NCBI RefSeq assembly: GCF_018812025.1
Contig: NC_063062.1
Span: 39,665,496-39,729,495, forward strand
DNA from: Megalobrama amblycephala
Lineage: Eukaryota; Chordata; Actinopteri; Cypriniformes; Xenocyprididae
Reading direction: 5' to 3'
Length of the DNA stretch: 64,000 bases
The notes under the pieces were generated by a model that made no database searches, had not been told where the DNA came from, and was given only the letters and a program-made list of their open reading frames with translations. Position 1 is the first letter of the stretch, and the number at the start of each line of letters is the position of its first letter. A program made the translations under genes and the position numbers. Positions 38,401-49,137 of this stretch are shown here, piece after piece.

Positions 38401-39251
38401 CAGTAAACAGGGTGTTGGATTTGAGGGTGAAACAGACACAAATGAATCTCGCAGATAATTTGTTCAAACACAATATTTCATATAATTCTGAATCAACACT
38501 TGATTTCTAATAACTCAAAGGATGGCATGAATGAAATCTGTAAAATGTATCATATTACTAGTATTTTTAAAGAAAGCATGTCTAATCTGTACTCTCTGAA
38601 AGTTAAGAGACCACAGATAATGTAATTTATGATGGGGGAGGAGAAAAGCCACCTCTGAAACAAAGATGATACCTAATGATGCCTGATTGGTCAGAACTCC
38701 TCAAAGAGGTTAAACAAACTCCTCAGTTTAAAAAATTCAGGATAGATGAGCAGACAGGACCATGAAAAAAGATAATGAAGAGTAGACGACCTGATCAAGA
38801 CAGATCAAGTTCAGGGCCCGTATGTATAAAACTTCTCAGAAATGCTCTTAAGGATAGTCTTAAGTTTTGACTTAAAGTGTCAAAAATGTCTTAGTAAAGA
38901 GTAGGACTTTTCTAAGAGTAGGAGACTTTTATAAAGAAGCTAAAAGCAACTTTCAGTAAAGTATAAGACGGATTCTTAAGTGCTGACTTAAGTGTTGTGA
39001 ACTAAGGACTACAATGATGTCAACTCAAAATGGCTCTCAACCTCTGAATCAGCCAATAGCGAGTCTGGAAGGGTGAAGTCACAGCAGCACAGCACCAATA
39101 ATTCCATGTTATTATGAAAAAAAAATAATTGAAAATGACACTGAAATGTTTTAATATTTTAATTTCTTTTTAAAAATAGCTTTGCATTGTGCAAAATTAT
39201 CACAAATGAGTATTGATGGTGTGGACTCTTTTTCTATTGATATATGTCTTC

Positions 39252-39440
39252 TCATTTACAGTTAGAGCAATGATGTGTCATGAGTTCATCAACGGCTCCA
39301 ACAACTGCAGGGAAGCCCACAGTCAACATAAAAGTGGCTTTCTTTTGCTGAATGGTTTGATGATCAGTTGGAAAGTCAATGAACTGCCATAGAGTAGAGG
39401 CCAAATGTGATGTCCAGCCATATGAAACTGACATCTTCAA
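39252..39440 (-). pseudogene. HARBI1-like transposase fragment, arm 1
   Basis: The minus-strand frame contains FIDFPTDHQTIQQKKATF and LTVGFPAVVGAVD, the stretch of Harbinger (DDE_Tnp_4) transposases leading to the first catalytic aspartate. The sequence then diverges and stops. A second copy lies inverted at 43772-43909. The pair shows that the type A arms derive from transposase-coding DNA. Confidence 0.75.
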
Positions 39441-39737
39441 CCTTAATTCAAATATTTAAAAAAAAATGTGTTAAAAGATGTAAGCATATTGTGTAGCTGT
39501 GCTTGGAGTCAATTGTTTATGTGTGATAATGAAATGAATTTTCAAATTATATTTTAAATTATTTTTGGCCAGGCTGTCATGCAAAGTAATTATAGTTCTG
39601 ATTGGTTGTTCATGGTCATGTGTTTCTGAGTTCTGTTCTGTCATTGGTTCTCTTGTTCCTTGTGTCACTTGCTCATTGGTTGTCTTAGTCATGTGTTCTT
39701 TAAGTTCTTGTATTTAAAGCCATTGTCTTCCCCATGT

Positions 39738-41020
39738 TAGTGATGGGAAGTTCGGATCATTTTACCGACTCGGACTTTTGAGTCTCGTTCAGCAAAATGA
39801 ACGAATCTTTTTTCGAGTCATTTCGTTCATTTTAGCAAAATGTAATTAAAATGTTACGTGTTACTTCCCCAACACATCTACTACTTATGCAAACGTTGAT
39901 CATACTACAAACAATATAAAACTACTATGCTATAAGATTCAGAAATGATTAATTAATTCTTTACCTGGGTCTTCATTAAGATTTAAGCTCACCTCACCTC
40001 TTGTCTGACAAGTCTTCGGGGTAAGTCATTCCTTAATGACATAACAGGCAGCCCCATACACTAAACCAATGCAGTCTGAGATGGAAAGAGAATTGATTAG
40101 TTCGTTTCACGAGTCTTTCAGGTTTTGAGTCGTTCCTTAATCACGTGACAGGCCCATACCCATGATTAAGGAACGACTCAAAAACCCGAAAGACTCATGA
40201 AATGAACTAATCAATTCTCTTTCCGGCTCAGATTGCATTAGTTTAGCGTATGGGTCTGTCACGTGATTAAGGAACGACTCAAAAACCCGAAAGACCCATG
40301 AATGAACTAATCAATTTCTTTCCGGCTCAGACTGCATTGGTTTAGTGTATGGGTCTGTCACGTGATTAAGGAACGACTCAAAACCCGAAAGACTCATGAA
40401 GAGAACTAATCAATTCTCTTTCCGGCTCAGACTGCATTGGTTTAGTGTATGGGTCTGTCACATGATTAAGGAACGACTCAAAAACCCGAAAGACCCATGA
40501 ATGAACTAATCAATTTCTTTCCGGCTCAGACTGCATTGGTTTAGTGTATGGGTCTGTCACGTGATTAAGGAACGACTCAAAACCCGAAAGACTCATGAAG
40601 AGAACTAATCAATTCTCTTTCTGGCTCAGACTGCATTGGTTTAGTGTATGGGTCTGTCACATGATTAAGGAACGACTCAAAACCCGAAAGACTCATGAAG
40701 AGAACTAATCAATTCTCTTTCCGGCTCAGACTGCATTGGTTTAGTGTATGGGTCTGTCACGTGATTAAGGAACGACTCAAAAACCCGACAGACTCATGAA
40801 ATTAACTAATCAATTCCCTTTTTTTGGCTCAGACTGCATTGGTTTAGCGTATGGGTCTGTCACGTGATTAAGGAACGACTCAAAAACCCGAAAGACTCAT
40901 GAAATGAACTAATCAATTCTCTTTCCGGACGAATCACCCCCCCGAGACGACTCGTTCTTCCTGAGTCACATTAAAGATTCGTTCAAAGTGAACGAATCGT
41001 TCAAGAACGACACATCACTA
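39738..41020. mobile_element. Non-autonomous hAT element with a minisatellite
   Basis: TAGTGATGGGAAGTTC at the left and TAGTGATGTGTCGTTC inward from the right are imperfect inverted ends. A perfect 8-bp duplication CCCCATGT flanks them (39730-39737, 41021-41028). It has no coding capacity; most of the interior is the tandem array described next. Confidence 0.88.
40080..40935. repeat. Minisatellite, ~100-bp unit, 8 copies
   Basis: The word 'gattaaggaacgactc' recurs at 40163, 40265, 40364, 40464, 40563, 40663, 40763 and 40865, a spacing of 99-102. Units hold 'ctcagactgcattggttta' and 'gggtctgtcac'. An inverted partial unit ('gagtcgttccttaatcacgtg') precedes the array at about 40128. Confidence 0.93.
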
Positions 41021-41218
41021 CCCCATGTTCCTTTGTCGTGTATTGTGTTAATGTAACCCTGCTGTCGGTGAGTCAAGTCAAGTAGTCTGTTCAAGTTCAA
41101 GTCTGCTCATTATCAAGTCTGTTCATGTCAAGTGGTTGCTCTGTTTGTTTGTTCACTCTTTTACAATAAACTGCACTTGGGTTCATCATCTCACCTTCAG
41201 TTGGACTGGATCATTACA

Positions 41219-41740
41219 TTCATTTTTTGTGCTCCCTTGTCATTCGTTCATCAACTGCGCTTTATTTTTCGTGAAGTATTTTGTTGCGCATCAGCTGTGA
41301 TAAACAAACATCCGCTCTCATTACATGTGTAACAGAGGCCAGACAGTGAGAGTTTTTCAGGTAAACTACTGCACACTGACGACTGCTAGAGAATGAGGTG
41401 TTTAGCGTCATTGTTAGTGCATTCGCCTCACATGACAGCAGTGATCGGGTTGGGGTTTGAGACCAACTCGGAGCAGGGTGGTTAGTATTGGAGTGTGAGT
41501 TTTGGAGGCGGAGGAATGAAGAGAGGTGTGTGTTTGTTTGGGTTGATTTCAAATAATCAACAGTGTTCAACAACAAATTTGAGAAATCGCATATAGCACC
41601 TTTACATGTATTAAAATGCATTAAACATATTAATTATTGTTTTACTAATATTTAATACATTTATTTAAAGTTATTACATTTCTTATTAGGTCAGTTACAA
41701 AAATAATTTCAAGAAAATCAATTTTATATAACTTTATCTC
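41219..41740 (+). repeat. Long direct repeat, copy 1, with tRNA-like segment
   Basis: Matches 46268-46762 over most of its length. At 41396-41470 the words 'gttagtgcattcgcctcacatg' and 'ggttggggtttgagacc' resemble the D-arm/anticodon region and B box of a tRNA-Val(CAC). A tRNA-derived SINE or tRNA pseudogene is therefore likely inside the repeat. It does not fold as a full tRNA by eye. Confidence 0.6.
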
Positions 41741-41910
41741 CTCTTCTCTGCTGCCCTCTTGTTACTGTGTAAGATTGAAAATATCCAAAGATATTTTAAA
41801 ATGAACAAAGATATTTACTTTACTGTTTCAGCCCCCTCTCTCTTGCTACAAGGTCCATTTGGAAGACACAAATGTGCTGATAGTGATCAAGCCCTATAGG
41901 CCAAAATGAA

Positions 41911-42256
41911 TGTACATCGGGGATCTACAAATGGTCACACCTTTAGTACAGTGGGGGAAGTTATAATCTTCTGATTGGTCAGTTTGAATGTCTCACATTT
42001 GGGTTTCAGTCACATGGTCAAGGAAGGGATAAAAGAAGATTGTAACTGTTGCTCTCTCTCTTCTTTCTTTGATTCTTGGCTTTTCTTGGGCACTCTCTGG
42101 CCCTCTCTCTCTCTCTCTTTCTCTCTCTCAGGTAACTTTTTTCATACATGTTGTGTACGATTAATGGTATATGATTTTATCATCTCATACATCTATTTTG
42201 TAATTATTTTAAGTGTAACCATAATCAGATATTCTCATTAAACCCTTTCAATTACA
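41911..42256 (+). mobile_element. Probable solo LTR
   Basis: It starts TGTACATCGG and ends CAATTACA. It has a TATA-like 'gggataaaagaag' (about 42025), a CT-rich stretch (42050-42129) and 'attaaaccc' near the end. AATGA occurs on both sides (41905-41909, 42257-42261), one base off the expected left border. Confidence 0.5.
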
Positions 42257-42286
42257 AATGATGTGCTAACAAGTTTTGATTTAGTA

Positions 42287-43563
42287 TTAAAGGTTTAGTT
42301 CACTTTTAAATAAACTTTTGCTGATAATTTACTCACCCCCATGTCATCCAAGATGTTCATGTCTTTCTTTCTTCAGTCGAAAAGAAATTAAGGTTTTTGA
42401 TGAAAACATTCCAGGATTTTTCTCCTTATAGTGGACTTCACTGGGCACCAGACGGTTCAAGGTCCAAATGACAGTTTCAGTGCAGCTTCAAAGGGCTTTA
42501 AATGATACCAGACGATGAATAAGGGTCTTATCTGGAGAAACGATTGGTCATTAAAAAAAAAAAAATTAAAAAGTTTAAGTTTTATAAGCACAAATGCTCA
42601 CCTTGCTCTGTTCTGCGTTTGTGACATCACGTAATGTTGAAAAGGTCACGCTTGACGTAGGCGAAAGTACAGACTCAATGTTTGAGTTGAACTAAGTCAA
42701 ACGCCATTTACAAAAAAAGGTAAAACAAATAATGGTTCTTCCATTCTGTGTTGTCAGTGCCATCAGACTGTCATACCCTTCTCCATCAGAACAAAAACAC
42801 CTCTAAAGGGGGTCGCACAACGGTGGAAATCCATTTTGTCCAGTAATGCAGCGAGATGGAAACAGGGACTCACCGACTGATTCTAATGGCGGGATTGAAA
42901 TGGTCCAGTCGTGGCAGCATTGAGATTCTTCCTCTGTTGGCAATGGTTGGCATTTGCCACGTGCACCACCACGTCTCGTTAGATCTTCGTCTGCTCGATG
43001 CTTGAGAGGTGTGTGTCGCCGCAGCAGTCTCTTCCTCTTGTGTATTCCGGTTCAAAAAGGTAGGGCAGGGCGAAAAACTCATCTTCTCCTCATCCGACAT
43101 TGTTGTTTTACTTTTTTTTGTAAATGGTGTTTGACTTAGTATTTGCACGTTCAAGTTGTAAACACTGAGTCGGTACTTCCACCTATGTCAAGCGTGACCT
43201 TTTCAACGTAATTGCGTGATGTCACGAACGTGCATCACAGAACGGAGCAAGGTGAGCAGTTGTGCTTATAAAACTTAAACTTTTTAATTTTTTTTTAAAT
43301 GACCGATCATTTTGCTAGATAAGACCCTTATTCATCATCTGGTATCATTTAAAGCCCTTTGAAGCTGCACTGAAACTGTGATTTGGACCTTGAACCGTCT
43401 GGTGCCCATTGAAGTCCATTATAAGGAGAAAAATCCTGGAATGTTTTTATCAAAAACTTTAATTTCTTTTCGACTGAAGAAAGAAAGACATGGACATCTT
43501 GGATGACATGGGGGTGAGTAAATTATCAGCAGAAATTTATTTAAAAGTGAACTAATCCTTTAA
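42287..43563. mobile_element. TTAA-flanked foldback element with ~450-bp arms
   Basis: TTAA at 42287 and 43560 border the ends AGG(T/A)TTAGTTCACTTTTAAA. The arms pair from about 42291-42740 with 43090-43559. The unpaired loop (42741-43089) is where coding sequence lies. TTAA targets point to Kolobok or piggyBac. The arm ends resemble those of the truncated MITE at 3691. Confidence 0.85.
42803..43100 (-). pseudogene. Small protein with P2X7-like zinc domain, one frameshift
   Basis: The ATG at 43100 opens MSDEEKMSFSPC and continues with an acidic, then Ser/Arg-rich stretch (about 40 residues) to SSRRRSN. One frame over, from about 42985 to the stop at 42803, the sequence reads GKCQPLPTEEESQCCHDW and about 40 more residues ending in PPLCDPL. 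The Cys-(10)-Cys-Cys pattern with QPLPTEEES is the core of the P2X7-type intracellular zinc-binding domain found in many fish mobile-element proteins. A single indel separates the two halves. It lies in the loop of the TTAA foldback. Its biochemical role is not established. Confidence 0.7.
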
Positions 43564-43771
43564 CATTAATGTGCTCCCTATTGCAATACAATATTGTCAC
43601 ACTATAACAACGCTCTCCCACATATTTTGCTATTGTAACTGCGCTTATTTCCGTCTTTGGTATAAGTTGCAGTGGGTGGTAATAGACAAGAAACGTACAG
43701 TTTCCTACTATCTTGCTGATAAAGTTTCTTTAGTCGCTCAGCAAACCTTACAGCCTGAACCCCTGTAGGAG

Positions 43772-43909
43772 TTCCACCCTTACAACTGTCTGACTGACAA
43801 TCAAACCATGCGGCAAAAGAAAGCCACTTTTATGTTGACTGTGGGCTTCCCTGGAGTTATTGGAGCCGTTGATGAACTCATGACACATCATTGCTCGAAC
43901 TGTAAATGA
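43772..43909 (+). pseudogene. HARBI1-like transposase fragment, arm 2
   Basis: The plus-strand frame gives TMRQKKATFMLTVGFP then GVIGAVDELMTHHCSN and a stop at 43907. It is the inverted partner of 39252-39440. The GAVD aspartate is kept, but the residues after it are not those of an active Harbinger transposase. Confidence 0.75.
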
Positions 43910-44336
43910 GGAGACATATATCAATAAAAAAAGAGTCCATACCATCAATACTCATTTGTGATAATTTTGAACAATGCAACGCTATTTTTTAAAAAATAAA
44001 TTAAAATATTAAAACGTTTCAGTCGTTGTCTTTTACAATTATTTTTTTTATTATTACATTAAATGATTGGTGCTGTGCTGCTGTGACTTCACCCTTTCAA
44101 TGCTCGCTATTGGCTGATTCAGAGGTTAAAGGCGGCCATTTTGAGTTGACATCATTGTAGTCCTTAGTTCACAACACTTAAGTCAGCAATTAAGAATCCG
44201 TCTTACACTTTACTAAAAGTTGCTTTTAGCTTCTTTATAAAAGTCTCCTACTCTTAGAAAACTCCTACTCTTTACTAAGAATTTTTTTACACTTAAGTCA
44301 AAACTTAAGACTATTGTTAAGAGCATTTCTGAGGCC

Positions 44337-45575
44337 CTTATGTATAAAGCTGCTCAGAGTAAAATTTTAGTCTTAACCTGTTATCCTGCACCCCCGCTTT
44401 TGGAAAATCCCAAGAAATGACATACCCAAACTAAAACAGATACAGTTCATGAACCCTTTGCACTAAAAGCATAAGTAAGGTCTCATCTGAAAGCAGACAC
44501 TTTGCAGTTTATAGTAAAGTCATAATTATTTTCACAATGAAGAAAATAATTAAATAGCTTCAAAGTTTTGAAAAGTTATTAGAAATATATTTTTTAAATA
44601 AAAGTGAAGTTGGCCTTTTAGCAATCTATAGAAATGCACTGCAGCTAAAGCCAAATGTCTGTCCATGTTATATTTCAAATCTGAAGATGATAAGTTTAAA
44701 ACTCTGAGTTTTATTAAATGTTTTTCAAGACCATGTCATGTGATTTTATTTAGAAAAGACTCTAAAATGTTAACTGATGTTTATTGTCATCTATTCAAGT
44801 GTATGGTCTATATTGTGTTTGTGGTGCTAACTGCCCCATTCAGTTTCAGTCTCCCCTAAACACATTCACACCTCTCCAGCCTGCTCATGGCTCTAATTAT
44901 TCTTTTCTTTTGTCTATATTATAATTAGACTGACAGTGTACTATTCAAGATTTAATCCCTCATTTCTTTCACCAAACTTCTCACTTCACCTTCTTTGAAA
45001 CTGTATCTAATGCCCTTCTTGAAAAAAAGAGAAAAAAAAAAAATCAGTGAGCTGTACAATTCAAAATTATTTATTTGCATTAGCTCAAAACAGGTGCATC
45101 TCTGGGCTCGTTAGCATTCTATCTTAGCACACCAACAGAACACGAAAATGTATAAGATTAAAACCACGTTTTGCTACAAATGTACAAGTCAAGTGTTTTA
45201 AATAACCTTCTGTGATGTGATGTGCCTTCGGATCAAAAATCAGACAGAATATATATAATTTTAGGCTATTCTGCACAATGAGAAAAGCTATCTCGATTAG
45301 CATTGCATTATAGATATAATATACTATTACGAATACCTGACATGGCATGAAGAACACAGATAAACCACATATCGTCACAATTGTGTATTTATTACTTTCA
45401 AAAGTGTCGCTCTGCACATAATATCCATGATTATAGCATAGGATTATAGAGACAGAGCGACACGCGTCATAATCTGAAAACCACGCAACACGCAAAACAA
45501 TCCAACCATCTCCATTGACTTTGTATTGCGTGAGGCTGCCTCTTTGTCATTTCTGCCTTATAACAAAAAACAACA
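44337..45575. repeat. Type B Harbinger arm and unassigned interior
   Basis: It starts GGCCCTTATGTATAAAGCTG and runs through 'taaaattttagtcttaa', which is mirrored at the far right end (48375-48424). The rest, to 45575, has no recognisable gene. Confidence 0.55.
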
Positions 45576-45677
45576 ATGTCTAAAAGCTGCTGTGTGACAT
45601 GGTGTACAGCAAACAAGCTAAAAAACCCAGAAATAAGTTTTTATAAGCTGTCGACCCAAAAAAAACCAAATGTTTAA
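45576..45677 (+). pseudogene. THAP-domain N-terminal fragment
   Basis: The ATG at 45576 encodes 33 residues starting MSKSCCVTWC and including NPEISFYKLS. This fits the start of a THAP C2CH zinc finger (first cysteine pair, then the F-x-x-hydrophobic strand). The frame then stops; a continuation with a KCIQAVRQ-like piece follows in another frame. THAP fingers are DNA-binding modules of P-element and Kolobok transposases and of host THAP proteins. The later Cys-x2-His is not found. Confidence 0.5.
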
Positions 45678-45722
45678 GGACACAAAAGTGTATACAGGCA
45701 GTGAGACAGAGCGCAACAGGGC

Positions 45723-45882
45723 ATATTACTATAAGAAATACACTGGAGGGGAACGTAATCGGCGACAGGTGAAATAATTATTTGACATGGTTAAAAATAA
45801 TGAATGGTTTGTTTTTGTTTGTTTGTTTAGCATATGTTGTCGCCGATTACATTCCCCTCCAGTGTATTTCTTATAGTAATAT
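45723..45882. repeat. 45-bp inverted repeat (hairpin)
   Basis: Arm 45723-45767 ('atattactataagaaatac'..) pairs with 45838-45882 with one mismatch, leaving a 70-base loop. It overlaps the decayed THAP region. Confidence 0.9.
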
Positions 45883-46267
45883 GACCCGTTGTGATAATTG
45901 TGATAGTTGTAATCATAACGGTGATAATCGTAACTGTGATAATTTTGCACAATGCATAGCTATTTTTAAAAATAAATTAAAATATTAAAATGTTTCAGTG
46001 TTTCCTACTTTTTAGTTTTCTAAGAGCAGGAGACTTTTATAAAGAGGCTAAAAGCAACTTTTAGTAAAGTATAAGACGGATTCTTAAGTGCTGACTTAAG
46101 TGTTGTGAACTAAGGACTACAATGATGTCAACTCAAAATGGCTGCCTTTAACCTCTTATTAACCACTTATTCTTAAAAATATTTTTTCTCATATTTTGAT
46201 AGTTTAAGCAAAATTGTTTGCGATTAACAAGAAACTCTTGTTTGTATTTACTCTTGTGTACTGTATG

Positions 46268-46762
46268 TTCATTTTTTGTGCTTCCTTGTCATTCGTTCAT
46301 CATCTGCGCTTTATTTTTCGTGAAGCATTTTGTTACGTGTCAGCAGTTGCTAGACATCCACTCACGCATGTGTAACAGAGGCCAGACAATGAGAGTTTTG
46401 CAGGTAAACTACTGCACACTGATGACTGCTAGAGAATGAGGTGTTTAACATCATTGGTAGTGCATTCGCCTCACATGACAGCAGTGATCGGGTTGGGGTT
46501 CTAGACTGACTCAGAGCAGGGTGGCAACTCAGAGGTTAGTATTGGAGTGTGAGTTTTGGTGGCAGTGCAATGAAGAGAGGGGTGTGTTTGTTTGGGTTGA
46601 TTTCAAATATCAACAGTGTCCAACAACGAATTTGAGAAATCGCATATAGCACCTTTAAATGTGCTAAAATGCATTAAACATATTAATTATTGTAGTTATT
46701 ACATTTCTTATTAGGTCAGTTACAAAACGAATTGACAATCAAGTTTATATAATTTTATCAAC
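46268..46762 (+). repeat. Long direct repeat, copy 2, with tRNA-like segment
   Basis: Second copy of 41219-41740, about 90% alike by eye. It has the same tRNA-like part at 46437-46512. It lies in the type B half of the composite, so the two halves share this component. Confidence 0.6.
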
Positions 46763-46827
46763 TCCATGTCATTGTTACACTTTTAAAGAATGAGGCGGTG
46801 CTCTTCCTTTGTGCAACACATTTATTT

Positions 46828-47938
46828 CTGTATAAAAGTATGAAAAAGACAGGTTAGATCAGGAACACTCTATGTAGCGTGTACACTCGAACTCACTCAT
46901 TACATACTGAGCGCTCTTTCACTCTACTAGCGTCAGCTTTTCTAACAGTATCAAAAATAATGTCTCAAAGTGCAAGTATTTATGCATATTCATGACACTG
47001 ACTGGACATACCATCACGCTATCCTTAAAATGACCTTTTCTAAACCCATTAACACCATAACACAATAAACCTAAACATGTTCAATACTCACTTTTACGCT
47101 GTGCAGAGGCAAGTATAGTGAATAACATCATTATTAGTGAATAAAGTATCACATTACACTCGGTTAACATAAATACAGGCGAGTTACGTGCAAACTCTAT
47201 ACTCAAACATTGAAAACTACAACTCAGTATATAGCTATATTACTCCAGCATTTTTAATTGTATAAACCTTTCTTATTGCTCTTTTTATCATTTTATGAAT
47301 TACTTTAATCACAGTTTTAACCCAATACCAGTTTCTACATTTTAACATTACATCTTCAGCACATAGATAATAAATTCATTAACACACTGAGTCTGATTTC
47401 TTATTAATAATACACCCTGAAATGCTCTTTTTTCAGTTAATGGCTGATGGAATGACTCTCCATAAAGTTAACACGTGAGTGGGGTGATTATAGGCCTATT
47501 CACACGTGTGCGTTTTAGCTTCACTTTTTTAACACTACACACAACCATTTCAGGTTCTTAAACATCGATTTAGTACATCACCCATCACTTGTCTCACATT
47601 TTTTGTGTGAATCATGGTATTTTTAAACACTAACTATACTCATTTTCACTCCTGCAGAAAGTTACGATCTTTTATCAGGATTGTTAATATGATGGTTCGC
47701 CATTTTAGGTGCAAAAACTCTGAACCACCGTAACATTGAACATCTCAATATATTTCTCGCAAGAACTACAGTTTTATACGCACATAATACTGTTGTGATT
47801 TGCTAGAGGGTGAATTTTCGTCAGCTTACCTGTATAAAAGTATGAAAAAGACAGGTTAGATCAGGAACACTCTATGTAGCGTGTACACTCGAACTCACTC
47901 ATTACATACTGAGCGCTCTTTCACTCTATTACCGTCAG
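46828..47938. repeat. Two 109-bp direct repeats around ~890 bp
   Basis: 'ctgtataaaagtatgaaaaa'... to 'cgtcag' occurs at 46828-46936 and 47830-47938 with a few differences. Both hold a TATA-like box. The pattern could be parts of LTRs of a tiny non-autonomous element, but no TG..CA borders or coding parts were found. Confidence 0.6.
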
Positions 47939-48448
47939 TGACCAATCCTCAGCCTAGTGTAATGCTTAGGGTGCCCTCTATTGGTGAAGCTGAGTTTCAC
48001 AACAATAACACTTTTTCTAAAAATACATCGCAGCAGTATTATCATCAATTGTCACCGTAATTCTTATTATCAGAACTCCATTACCGAAATCAAAATTTAA
48101 AGGGGGCAATATTTATGTGTGTCTCTTAAAGGCGCAATAAACACTCAGGGCTACATCATCATATAACTCCAATACATCATATCTTCATTGGAAAGTGTGT
48201 GTCTCCTCTTCTCTGCTGCCCTCTTGTTAATCTTAACTTGGTTAAGACACCTCTCCAGCTCTCTTAAATAATTTAAGAGCTATGATCTAGTCTTGACACT
48301 TAGCAACCTTTATGAATCACACTTATTCTTAAGTCTAAGAATAAGAGTAAAATTACGTCATTCTTAGAATTTTGACACACTTAAGACTAAAATTTTACTC
48401 TGAGCAGCTTTATACATACGGGCCCAGATCTTTTTTTTCATCCTGCAG

Positions 48449-48724
48449 CTGTGAATCGGTGAAGGGAGATGGCGCCTGTTGAAGAGCTGCTTGAGAAATC
48501 GCTGAATGAACTGCTAGAAGCTGAACTGAAGACGTTTCAGTGGCACTTAAAAAATCATGAGCATATATCAAATTCTGATATGGAGAATGCAGATAGGTTA
48601 AAAACTGTGGATAAGATGGTGGCATGTTTTGGACAAGAAGAAGCTGTGAAGATCACGGTGGAGATCCTGAGGAAGATGAACCAGAATAATCTGGCTGAGC
48701 AGCTGGAGAACAAACACAAGCCAG
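48449..48724 (+). CDS. NLR gene exon 1: PYRIN domain
   Basis: The start is the ATG at 48469 in a good context (gggagATGG). The exon is preceded by an acceptor, 'catcctgcag' ending at 48448, so a 5' UTR exon must lie upstream. It encodes a full PYRIN (death-fold) domain of about 85 residues: MAPVEELLEKSLNELLEAEL, KTFQWHLKN, ADRLKTVDKMVACFG, AVKITVEILRKMNQNNLAEQL. PYD mediates binding to adaptors such as ASC in inflammasome signalling. The donor is GTAACG at 48725; the exon ends in phase 1. Homology is to fish NLRP/NLRC3-like proteins. Its upstream intron is disrupted by the Harbinger composite. Confidence 0.88.
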
Positions 48725-48869
48725 GTAACGTTTAATTCTCTGTGACTGTAATGTGATTGACTGTTTACCAATGTGATGGTTTGACTTAACTTTTCTCTTT
48801 ACTCTGCTGATGTGTTTTTGTGATTTATGTTTCCCAGTGTGTAATACTCTCTCTCTCTCTCACTAACAG

Positions 48870-48932
48870 GTCAGGCTGAAGGCAATATAAAGACATCTGC
48901 CGCTGTTGGAGCTCATTCAAAAGAGAAATGGG
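48870..48932 (+). CDS. NLR gene exon 2: short linker
   Basis: 63 bp between 'cactaacag' and GTAAAT, phase 1 at both ends, so it adds exactly 21 residues (QAEGNIKTSAAVGAHSKEKW). Such small symmetric linker exons between the death-fold and FISNA-NACHT exons are typical of fish NLRs and can be skipped without a frameshift. Confidence 0.8.
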
Positions 48933-49137
48933 GTAAATAACAATCACTGCCTGTACATGGAAACAAGAGAAAATATAACAGCAAGCAACAATTGCAGGGC
49001 CAGAATTTATTCAAGTACTTATAAGATGTGTGTGTAAATACTGTTGCAGGAAGATTAATTTGAATATAGTAGATGCATGAATTTATGAAAAGCACATTCA
49101 CTTAGTCTTTGCTGTTTTTTCTCCCTCTTTCTTAAAG

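Larger units (their letters stand above)
39575..41218 (+). mobile_element. Possible solo LTR carrying a hAT insertion
   Basis: TGTCATGCAAAG at 39575 and CATTACA at 41218 bracket a block with a TATA-like 'gtatttaaagcc' (39710) and an AATAAA signal (41166). The hAT element at 39738-41020 lies within it. No 5-bp duplication was found, so the call is tentative. Confidence 0.35.
38815..48424. mobile_element. Composite PIF/Harbinger-type element
   Basis: The outer ends are GGCCCGTATGTATAAA at 38815 and its reverse complement ending at 48424, flanked by CAG (38812-38814 and 48425-48427). A CWG duplication is known for zebrafish-type Harbinger elements. Two kinds of arm are present. Type A runs 38815-39450, is inverted at about 43770-44336, and has a partial copy at 46019-46150. 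Type B starts at 44337 and is mirrored at about 48375-48424. The structure is therefore two joined foldback elements, each stuffed with later insertions. Transposase survives only as fragments. The right edge is 24 nt from the acceptor AG of the NLR's first coding exon. Confidence 0.7.

Noticed and set aside
40080..40935. CRISPR array suggested by regular repeats
   Set aside because: The units are ~100 bp with no distinct spacers, inside a hAT element in fish DNA; it is a minisatellite.
41396..41470. Functional tRNA-Val gene
   Set aside because: Only the anticodon-like and B-box-like parts are seen; no paired acceptor stem is evident and the copy at 46437 shares the defects.
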